Shown: piece by piece, positions 32,384 to 37,127 of the stretch | How the letters are laid out: every line of letters begins with the position of its first letter | How positions within the stretch are numbered: the stretch's first letter is position 1 | Assembly: GCA_964356195.1 (NCBI GenBank) | Contig: CAYHGP010000009.1 | Span: 1-37,127 of the forward strand | Reading direction: 5' to 3' | DNA length: 37,127 nt | Origin: 2-02-FULL-48-14 sp964356195 | Lineage (GTDB): Bacteria > Patescibacteriota > Gracilibacteria > UBA1369 > 2-02-FULL-48-14 | Notes under the pieces: generated by a model | What the model saw: only the letters and a program-made list of their open reading frames with translations | Database searches by the model: none | Told to the model about the DNA's origin: nothing | Position numbers and translations under genes: made by a program

Positions 32384-33183
32384 ATTTTGTAACTTAAAAA
32401 TTCCTTGTCTTCTTTGGTGAGTAAATCCTTCTCGAAAAGCTTTGCGTATTCGAATCCCAGGTTGAAGATTGCCCTCTGAGTATCTGCAATATTTTGATTT
32501 TGAATGATGACTCCGATCTTATCTTTTAGAGAAATGATGCTGATCTTATCGTTATATATGTTGATTTCATTTTCGAATGGAAATTTTTCGATTGGAACGA
32601 GGTATACTTCACGAAGTTCTTTTTGCGAGTTTTTTTTGAATTGAAGACCGGTTTTATCGTAGGTGAATAAGCATTTTGAATGAATTTTCTTTTCGATCTT
32701 CTTTTTTAAGAAAAATGAATGATATTGCTCTAGGGCTGTACTTGATGCTAAGCCCGTATTAGACCAACAGTAGATCTGATCTTTTGCTGAAAGAGAATCA
32801 TCTAAAATTTGGATAATCCCTTCATCTCCCTCAAACAATGAAATACGGGGTGCTTTTGTGTATAGATTTTTCAGTCCAACCAAGTCGGGGATAATGCCTT
32901 CCAGTTCTTGAAACTTCTTCTTTTCGTATTCTAGTAAAAAATTTGGATCAACAGGTGAAAAAATTTTGTGGTCGTTTTTTTTCAAATGCCCGACAACCCC
33001 TTTCTCAACGAGCTGATCTAGGATTATATAGGTTGTTGGTCTTTTTAATTTGGCACTCTTGGCGATTACACTCGGAGGAGCCTCACCAATTTCTGTAAGG
33101 GTAATATATACGAGTGCTTCTTTCTCGGTTAAGCCAATTTTCTCTAAGGCCGACTGAATTTTAAGTTTTTTATCTAGATCCAT
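32380..33183 (-). CDS. TrmB-type transcriptional regulator (B)
   Basis: 267 residues. The N-terminal winged helix is ALEKIGLTEKEALVYITLTEIG, then PSVIAKSAKLKRPTTYIILDQLVEKGVV. A linker and effector domain follow, with APRISLFEGDEGIIQILDDSL and the conserved FENEINIYNDKISII. It is closely related to regulator C: both end in near-identical ELREVYL, GVIIQN and FEYAK...EKDLLTK segments. The gene is visibly AT-rich relative to the lepA-glyA part of the window. It forms an operon with the following synthetase-like gene through a 4-bp overlap, so the pair may be a regulator and its effector or sensor. Confidence 0.85.
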   Translation of the reverse strand: MDLDKKLKIQSALEKIGLTEKEALVYITLTEIGEAPPSVIAKSAKLKRPTTYIILDQLVEKGVVGHLKKNDHKIFSPVDPNFLLEYEKKKFQELEGIIPDLVGLKNLYTKAPRISLFEGDEGIIQILDDSLSAKDQIYCWSNTGLASSTALEQYHSFFLKKKIEKKIHSKCLFTYDKTGLQFKKNSQKELREVYLVPIEKFPFENEINIYNDKISIISLKDKIGVIIQNQNIADTQRAIFNLGFEYAKLFEKDLLTKEDKEFLSYKI

Positions 33184-33212
33184 TACAGGTGGTTAATAAC
33201 TCAACTTTTCAC

Positions 33213-33232
33213 TGTAGATGTTTTATTCTACA
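33213..33232. promoter_or_regulatory. Candidate operator: inverted repeat over the -10 of regulator B
   Basis: TGTAGA-N8-TCTACA covers the -10 (33225-33230) and the predicted start of regulator B. A bound dimer here would block transcription, which suits autorepression by a TrmB-type protein (inference). Confidence 0.45.
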
Positions 33233-33252
33233 TAGTTTTCAGGTTTTGTCTA
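33225..33252 (-). promoter_or_regulatory. Promoter of regulator B operon
   Basis: Minus strand: TAGACA (33247-33252), a 16-nt spacer and TAGAAT (33225-33230). Predicted leader about 35 nt to ATG 33183. Confidence 0.6.
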
Positions 33253-33261
33253 TACTGTCGA

Positions 33262-34158
33262 TTAGGATTTCTTGTTTAAGGATTTTTTCGGCCTATTTTT
33301 TCTTAATGCATTTATTTTTTTAGTAAGTTCGTCTTCATCACCTTCTGACTCTAGGTATTTGTAATCGTCTTTGGTTAAAAGATCTTTTTCGAGAATTTTT
33401 GCGTACTCGAAAGCAAGGTTAAAAATTGAACGTTGTGTATTCGCAATGTGAGCATTTTGTATGATAACGCCTACCTGATCTTGAGGGGCAATAATAGCAA
33501 CTTTATCATCGTAAATATTTATTTCATTCTCAATTAAATATTTATCCTTAGGGATTAAATACACCTCCCGTAGTTCTTCCACTCCTCTTTTTTTAAATCT
33601 TACTGCCATTTTATCGTATGCAAATACACCTTTTAGGTATACGCCACCTGAAATTTTTTTACTTATATACGTAGGGTAGTAATCTCTAAGTAGGTCATAG
33701 ACGCAAAGTTCAACGTTGGACCAGCACAACAACATCTTGTCCTTTACGGTAAGTGTATCCTCCATAATTTGAATCAACCCTTCTTTTCCCTTAAACACCG
33801 ACATCTGTGGGGTGCTTGAGAGGTCTTTGTGGAGGGTGAGGAGTTCGGGGAGGGCTTGTTCGAGGTCATTGATGGATTTGCGGATTTCGTCGTATTTTTT
33901 GCGTTGGTTTTCGATGAGAGAGTTCGGATTGCAGGCTTGGTAGAACAAGTGACCCGATCTTTTGATGTGGCTGATGAGGCCGCGTTTTTGGAGTTGGTCC
34001 AGAATCAAGTAAGTGGTGCTGCGCTTGATTCCGGAGCGGCGGGAAATTGCGCTGGGGAGGGCTTCGCTCAGTTCGAGGACGGTCAAATAGACATGAGCTT
34101 CTTTGTCGTTGAAGCCAATGTTCAGGAGCGTCTGCAGAAGTTTATCCTGCTCAACCAT
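33262..34158 (-). CDS. TrmB-type transcriptional regulator (C), compositionally mosaic
   Basis: 298 residues from ATG 34158 (MVEQDKLLQTLLNIGF). The in-frame ATG at 34194 lies upstream of the -10 and is rejected. Winged helix GFNDKEAHVYLTVLELSEALPSAISRRSG and TTYLILDQLQKRGLI, then an effector domain with TPQMSVFKGKEGLIQIMEDTL and IENEINIYDDKVAII. The C-terminal half closely resembles regulator B. Base composition changes inside the gene: the first part (above about 33800) is GC-richer, the later part AT-rich like regulator B, which suggests recombination or gene conversion between paralogues. The basic tail (KINALRKNRPKKSLNKKS) is extra. Confidence 0.85.
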   Translation of the reverse strand: MVEQDKLLQTLLNIGFNDKEAHVYLTVLELSEALPSAISRRSGIKRSTTYLILDQLQKRGLISHIKRSGHLFYQACNPNSLIENQRKKYDEIRKSINDLEQALPELLTLHKDLSSTPQMSVFKGKEGLIQIMEDTLTVKDKMLLCWSNVELCVYDLLRDYYPTYISKKISGGVYLKGVFAYDKMAVRFKKRGVEELREVYLIPKDKYLIENEINIYDDKVAIIAPQDQVGVIIQNAHIANTQRSIFNLAFEYAKILEKDLLTKDDYKYLESEGDEDELTKKINALRKNRPKKSLNKKS

Positions 34159-34165
34159 AGCCCCC

Positions 34166-34194
34166 ATTATAGGTTCAACTGGTAGCCTAAACAA
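34166..34194 (-). promoter_or_regulatory. Promoter of regulator C, predicted leaderless
   Basis: Minus strand: TTGTTT (34189-34194), a 17-nt spacer and a perfect TATAAT (34166-34171). Only seven bases lie between the -10 and the ATG at 34158, so transcription would begin at or beside the start codon. It overlaps the 3' end of the OmpR-like gene. Confidence 0.6.
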
Positions 34195-34832
34195 GGGAAG
34201 GTCTGAATCATGGGCTTATTCTCGGTGGCGCCGAGTTTTTTGCGGAGGCGGCTCACGTATACGTCGATGGTGTTGGAGCCCACGTAGTCGCGCTTGTCCC
34301 AGACGTAATCGATGATGTTTTCTCGAGTGGTGACTCGGTTGGAATTGAGCATCAAAAGTTCGAGAAGGAAAAACTCTTTTTTGGAAAGAACCACGGAGTG
34401 GAGGCCGAGGCGAATGGTGCGATTGAGTCGGTCGACCGTGATTTGTCCCATTTTTACTTCGCGGCCTTTGGATGAGTTTTTTTGGAGGATGTCTTTAACG
34501 AGAATTGGGATTTGGGTGAGGGGCAGCGTTTCGTCGAAGAAAATACTTTGGGCGAGGTATTTTTTCATTGGGTGGGTTCGGAAGAGACTTTTTTGACTGG
34601 GGCTGAAAAAAATAATGGGAGTTTTGCGGCTGATGTTACCCAAAAACTTTTGAAGGAAACCGAGCTGCTGGGGGTCGAGGCTGTGGGGGAAAACAATGGC
34701 GTCGGTTTCCGGGGTCCATTGATGAGTAAGGCTCTCGGGCGTGGCTACGGTGCAATGAATATTTTGGTTCTTGAGTGCGTGAACGAGGACGGAGGCTTGT
34801 AGGAGGTGGTTGGTGATCATGACGGTGTGCAT
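34167..34832 (-). CDS. OmpR/PhoB-type regulator with a non-canonical receiver domain
   Basis: The 221 residues end in a clear OmpR-type winged helix (about 128-221): KKEFFLLELLMLNSNRVTTRENI, then VGSNTIDVYVSRLRKKLGA as the recognition region and a closing YQLNL hairpin. The N-terminal 115 residues have receiver-like strand and helix spacing (TPIIFFSP as the fourth strand) but not the acidic pocket after strand 1 (MITNHLL), nor an Asp at the phosphorylation position (DAIVFPHSLD has Pro there). No histidine kinase is in the window. It probably works without phosphorylation, as atypical response regulators do, or answers to another signal. Confidence 0.85.
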   Translation of the reverse strand: MHTVMITNHLLQASVLVHALKNQNIHCTVATPESLTHQWTPETDAIVFPHSLDPQQLGFLQKFLGNISRKTPIIFFSPSQKSLFRTHPMKKYLAQSIFFDETLPLTQIPILVKDILQKNSSKGREVKMGQITVDRLNRTIRLGLHSVVLSKKEFFLLELLMLNSNRVTTRENIIDYVWDKRDYVGSNTIDVYVSRLRKKLGATENKPMIQTFPCLGYQLNL

Positions 34833-34854
34833 AGTGGATGGATGAGGGATTTAA

Positions 34855-34884
34855 ATGATAGAGCGGGAGCTATGGAAAACTCAA
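34855..34884 (-). promoter_or_regulatory. Promoter of the OmpR-like gene
   Basis: Minus strand: TTGAGT (34879-34884), an 18-nt spacer and TATCAT (34855-34860). Predicted start about 15 nt before ATG 34832. Confidence 0.5.
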
Positions 34885-34915
34885 AGTGTCGGCGCGCTTT
34901 TCAGGTTAAAATGGC

Positions 34916-34935
34916 GTTGTCGGAGTTTCGACAAC
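34916..34935. promoter_or_regulatory. Candidate operator: 7-bp inverted repeat between divergent regulator genes
   Basis: GTTGTCG-GAGTTT-CGACAAC, perfect arms with a 6-bp spacer, lies in the 200-bp interval between the divergent OmpR-like and TrmB-type genes, about 31 bp upstream of one -35 and 46 bp upstream of the other. This is where a shared regulator would bind. The rest of the interval holds only the two promoters. Confidence 0.5.
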
Positions 34936-34981
34936 AGGGCGGTTTTGGATTCTGTCATCCAACGCTGGCAACAGTCGTTGC

Positions 34982-35009
34982 TTTACAAAAACTTTGGCTT
35001 GGCTATGCT
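34982..35009 (+). promoter_or_regulatory. Promoter of TrmB-type regulator D
   Basis: TTTACA (34982-34987), a 16-nt spacer and TATGCT (35004-35009). Predicted start near 35016, 17 nt before ATG 35033. Confidence 0.55.
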
Positions 35010-35032
35010 TGAATCACCATTTTCGCACTGCC

Positions 35033-35256
35033 ATGTTCGTAGAAAACCTTATACAATTAGGTCTCTCCGACAAAGAAGCGCGGCTCTATTTGCTGCTTCT
35101 TGGAGTTGGTCCCTCACAGGTGAGTTCGCTCGCCAAAAGGGCCCTAATGAAGCGTGTCACGGTGTATTCCGTTTTAGACTCGCTGTGTCTTCGTGGACTT
35201 GTTACCTACGAGGAAGCAACGGTGGGAAGACGTTACATCGCCTACGACCCCGAGTG
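35033..35256 (+). CDS. TrmB-type transcriptional regulator (D), cut by the assembly gap
   Basis: Only the first 74 residues are visible, from MFVENLIQLGLSDKEARLYL to RRYIAYDPE at the gap. They form a complete TrmB-type winged helix (VGPSQVSSLAKRALMKRVTVYSVLDSL, then LRGLVTYEEATVGRR). The effector domain is lost in the gap, and the plus-strand sequence after the gap belongs to a different, minus-strand gene. An upstream start at 34994 would overlap the promoter. GC content is like the flanking genome, unlike regulator B. Confidence 0.8.
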
Positions 35257-35356
35257 NNNNNNNNNNNNNNNNNNNNNNNNNNNNNNNNNNNNNNNNNNNN
35301 NNNNNNNNNNNNNNNNNNNNNNNNNNNNNNNNNNNNNNNNNNNNNNNNNNNNNNNN
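35257..35356. other. Assembly gap, 100 N, of unknown true size
   Basis: Unlike the other two gaps, the flanks share no duplicated end. The 3' part of regulator D and the C-terminal coding part of the pseudouridine synthase are missing, so the real gap probably holds at least several hundred bases. Confidence 0.85.
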
Positions 35357-35779
35357 AATGGAACTGTTGGCAATTTTCTTGAGAAGTTTGTAGTGCGAAA
35401 CAGCGGGAACTTTGATGTCGCTGGTGCGAGCTTCCAGGGGAATCTTAATGGTGCCCTCCGGTTCTTTGGGAACCCATTTCACCAAGGCGAGGTAGGTTTT
35501 TTGTGTGCGGGCGTCTTTAAAAATATTCTCGAGTGCTTCGCGGTCGCGCGGGTACTTCCCAAACAAAATAATGCCGGAGGTGTCGCGGTCGAGGCGGTTC
35601 AGCAAGTAGGGTTTGAAATCTTTCCCTTGAGCAATGGCCCACATTCGCGCCTGGCCCTGCAAGGTTCGAATTTCCGGAATGTGCGGTGCGGGCACGGAAA
35701 CAAGGTCCACCGGTTTATCTACGGCAAACAGGTAGTCGTCTTCGTAGATAACCTTAATGGGAAGCTTATTATTGGCCAC
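35357..35779 (-). CDS. RluA-family pseudouridine synthase, C-terminus lost in the gap
   Basis: 141 residues are visible from ATG 35779. IYEDDYLFAVDKPVDLVSVPAP is the usual RluA/RluD beginning, and LLNRLDRDTSGIILFGK contains the catalytic Asp (D64). Most family members have His-Arg-Leu-Asp; here Asn replaces the His. RTQKTYLALVKW is the following conserved strand. No S4 domain precedes the catalytic domain. The reading frame runs into the gap, so the target (23S rRNA or tRNA) cannot be judged. Its start overlaps the upstream GerMN gene by 11 bp. Confidence 0.88.
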
Positions 35780-36368
35780 TCATGTCAAAGTAAGTGGCTA
35801 GGTCTTTCCCGTTGATGGTGATAGTGACCGTGGCATCAGTTGAGGTATTCGCTTTCACGGTTTCTTCAATTTGAGCCACGATGCGTGGGTCGTCACAGGT
35901 GCCGCCGGAAGCCATGGTTCCTGTGAGTGCGACGTTTATGGTTTCGGGATTCGAGAGCGTGGTCAGATCAATGGAATCTACGGTCAGGTCAGATTGGTAG
36001 AGGGCGTTGTAAAGACCTGATTCTCCGTACCATTCGTTCGGAACGGCAAACAAGGCTTCCAAAGCGAGTTGAATACGCTGACCTTCAAAATTAGAGGCAT
36101 CTTCCGGAATTTCGCGAGTCACAAGAATCACAGCGTCTCCGCAGCCGATGGCTTGCTCGTTATCAACGGTCGTGTTTTCATCGCTCAAAGCGATCAAGGC
36201 AAAAGAAACCGGAGAGTTGTCCGGGATTTCATTCGTGACCTCCGGTTCCGGACCTGTGTTTCCGGAAGGTCGGGCGGCCGGGGTTTCTTGGCCTTGGCAA
36301 GAGACTAGGAGAATTCCTAGTCCCGCCAGAATCAAAAATTTGAAAATAGAACTATTTCCTTTTTGCAC
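35769..36368 (-). CDS. GerMN-domain lipoprotein
   Basis: A 199-residue lipoprotein. The signal FKFLILAGLGILLVSC has a lipobox-like LVSC, followed by a Pro-rich linker. The rest fits the GerMN domain: GCGDAVILVTREIPEDAS, then LALEALFAVPNEWYGESGLYNAL, a beta region and IVAQIEETVKANTSTDATVTITINGKD. The domain is found in spore GerM and in envelope lipoproteins such as LpqB; nothing here suggests sporulation. Likely a cell-envelope structural or regulatory protein. It overlaps both neighbours (17 bp upstream, 11 bp downstream). Confidence 0.82.
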   Translation of the reverse strand: MQKGNSSIFKFLILAGLGILLVSCQGQETPAARPSGNTGPEPEVTNEIPDNSPVSFALIALSDENTTVDNEQAIGCGDAVILVTREIPEDASNFEGQRIQLALEALFAVPNEWYGESGLYNALYQSDLTVDSIDLTTLSNPETINVALTGTMASGGTCDDPRIVAQIEETVKANTSTDATVTITINGKDLATYFDMSGQ

Positions 36369-36675
36369 TTTTTTTCTTGGCTACGGGTTTCTTGGACATG
36401 GGCATTGCCATAGGCATTTCGCATCCTTCTCCGTCACACTCGTCACTTCCGCAAGAATCGCAAGATTGGTCTGTGGAACAGCAAGAATCCTTCATTCCGC
36501 TCATGATCATGATTTTGAGACCGCTGACCACCAAAATGCTGGGCCAGAGGTAATCCCAAGTTTCGCTGGGCACTAAGTCAAAACGTTGGAGTAAAATTAC
36601 GGCTCCAATTACGAAGGCGACAAGACCCATCCAAAGATGGCCGTCACGGCGAGAGGTGGAGGAAGAAGAACACAT
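36352..36675 (-). CDS. Small two-helix membrane protein with Cys-rich tail (LiaI/DUF5668-like)
   Basis: The 107 residues hold two membrane helices (about 14-30, LWMGLVAFVIGAVILLQRF; and about 42-58, YLWPSILVVSGLKIMIM), the LiaI/LiaF-like transmembrane pattern. The C-terminal part has eight cysteines in CCSTDQSCDSCGSDECDGEGC, then a Met/Lys-rich end, a candidate metal-binding tail. It is the first gene of a three-gene minus-strand operon. The family call rests on the helix pattern only. Confidence 0.7.
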   Translation of the reverse strand: MCSSSSTSRRDGHLWMGLVAFVIGAVILLQRFDLVPSETWDYLWPSILVVSGLKIMIMSGMKDSCCSTDQSCDSCGSDECDGEGCEMPMAMPMSKKPVAKKKSAKRK

Positions 36676-36690
36676 GGTGGCGTGGTTAGG

Positions 36691-36696
36691 AGTATA
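36691..36696 (-). promoter_or_regulatory. -10 element of the LiaI-like/GerMN/Rlu operon
   Basis: Minus strand TATACT, 15 nt before ATG 36675, with no convincing -35. Transcription would start about 8 nt before the start codon, another near-leaderless case. Confidence 0.4.
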
Positions 36697-36743
36697 AGTA
36701 ACCTTATTTTCCCCTTAATTATTTTTTTTGCAAGCGCGTGACC

Positions 36744-36774
36744 TTGCCACAATTTTGTGATATACTGTTATAAG
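36744..36774 (+). promoter_or_regulatory. Promoter of the DUF3467 gene
   Basis: TTGCCA (36744-36749) and an extended -10 TGTTATAAG (36766-36774) with a 19-nt spacer. Leader about 20 nt to ATG 36802. Confidence 0.5.
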
Positions 36775-36801
36775 TCAAAAACAAAATAACCCCAAAAGTT
36801 T

Positions 36802-37127
36802 ATGGCAGACGCAACTCAAAACCCTCAAGGCGGCGGCGCTCAGCCCCCCTTGCAAGTGAAAGTTCCCGATGATGTTCAAAAAGGAACTTATTCCAATGCC
36901 GTTTCCGTCAATGTGAATTCGAACGAAGTGGTTTTGGACTTCGGATACCTTTTGCCAAACACACCTTCTCCTATTATTGAGGTAGTTTCTCGTGTGAACA
37001 TGAATCAACGCACCGCCGAATCTTTCCTTAATGTGCTTCAAGGCGCCATGGAAGATTTTAAAAAGAAACAAGCGGCCATGAATGCTCAACAAGCAACGGC
37101 TCAACAAGCGCCCGCTCCGATGGCTCA
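36802..37127 (+). CDS. DUF3467 family protein, C-terminus beyond window
   Basis: Translation from ATG 36802 gives 108 residues without a stop, starting MADATQNPQGGGAQPPLQVK. The core matches DUF3467: GTYSNAVSVNVNSNEVVLDFGY, then EVVSRVNMNQRTAESFLNVLQGAMEDFKKK. The family is small, cytosolic and of unknown function, found in bacteria and archaea. The visible end is Gln/Ala-rich (AMNAQQATAQQAPAPMA), longer than the usual tail. It is divergent from the LiaI-like operon. Confidence 0.82.
   Translation, partial: MADATQNPQGGGAQPPLQVKVPDDVQKGTYSNAVSVNVNSNEVVLDFGYLLPNTPSPIIEVVSRVNMNQRTAESFLNVLQGAMEDFKKKQAAMNAQQATAQQAPAPMA

Noticed and set aside
35769..36368. Sporulation function for the GerMN protein
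   Set aside because: GerMN domains also occur in non-sporulating envelope lipoproteins and no other sporulation gene is present; SpoIIE-type phosphatase domains are likewise widespread.

Overview
The window looks like a scaffolded draft genome of a Candidate Phyla Radiation (Patescibacteria) bacterium. Peregrinibacteria or a close relative is my best guess, from gene content only. Points in favour: a compact type IV pilus operon with fused PilM-PilN, PrgI/TraC-like membrane proteins without a full conjugation set, several TrmB-type regulators, a Cys-rich zinc-ribbon protein, an orphan oligopeptide-binding lipoprotein, dense overlapping genes and almost no Shine-Dalgarno sequences. TGA is used as an ordinary stop (pilC-like and glyA end with it), so this is not the Gracilibacteria/SR1 code. 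Three 100-N gaps are present. Two are false gaps flanked by identical 55-bp ends; merging those ends restores one reading frame in each case.

Layout. 1-1165: 3' part of 23S rRNA, then 5S rRNA and a T-run terminator. 1217-10394: type IV pilus operon (PilB ATPase, PilC platform, five pilin-like proteins, PilM-PilN fusion, PilO-like protein, a small membrane protein, main pilin, strong terminator). One minor pilin carries a seven-repeat LVIVD-type beta-propeller and is the most attractive structural novelty here. 10472-12922: divergent Rel/SpoT homologue with an intact hydrolase motif and an eroded synthetase. 12906-14396 (minus): TraC-like protein and two PrgI-like proteins. 14475-19384: LepA, an OppA-like lipoprotein and a HAMP-SpoIIE phosphatase. 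19391-20757: tandem GNAT-like proteins. 20901-23794 (minus): Hanks-type kinase, GlyA and 5-formyl-THF cyclo-ligase. 23840-25000: HtrA protease. 25002-26755 (minus): a 32-cysteine protein and a small gene, divergent from a TrmB regulator.

27856-30193: a small unknown protein, tRNA-Val and tRNA-Leu (minus), an MgtC/DUF4010 membrane protein and a thioredoxin-like protein. 30197-31464 (minus): a sigma-region-4 protein fused to a HARE-HTH domain. 31586-35256: a regulator-dense, partly AT-rich segment. It holds a possible degenerate class I aminoacyl-tRNA-synthetase-like protein coupled to a TrmB regulator, a second and compositionally mosaic TrmB gene, an OmpR-like regulator with a non-canonical receiver, and a TrmB gene cut by a real gap. 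35357-36675 (minus): pseudouridine synthase (cut by the gap), GerMN lipoprotein and a small LiaI-like membrane protein. From 36802 a DUF3467 protein runs off the window.

No stretch above about 300 bp lacks a gene. The longest gene-free stretches are 34833-35032 (two divergent promoters and an inverted repeat) and 20758-20900 (a perfect 20-bp palindrome). Promoters were read by eye. Many place the predicted transcript start 0-25 nt before the ATG, which together with the missing Shine-Dalgarno sites suggests short-leader or leaderless translation.
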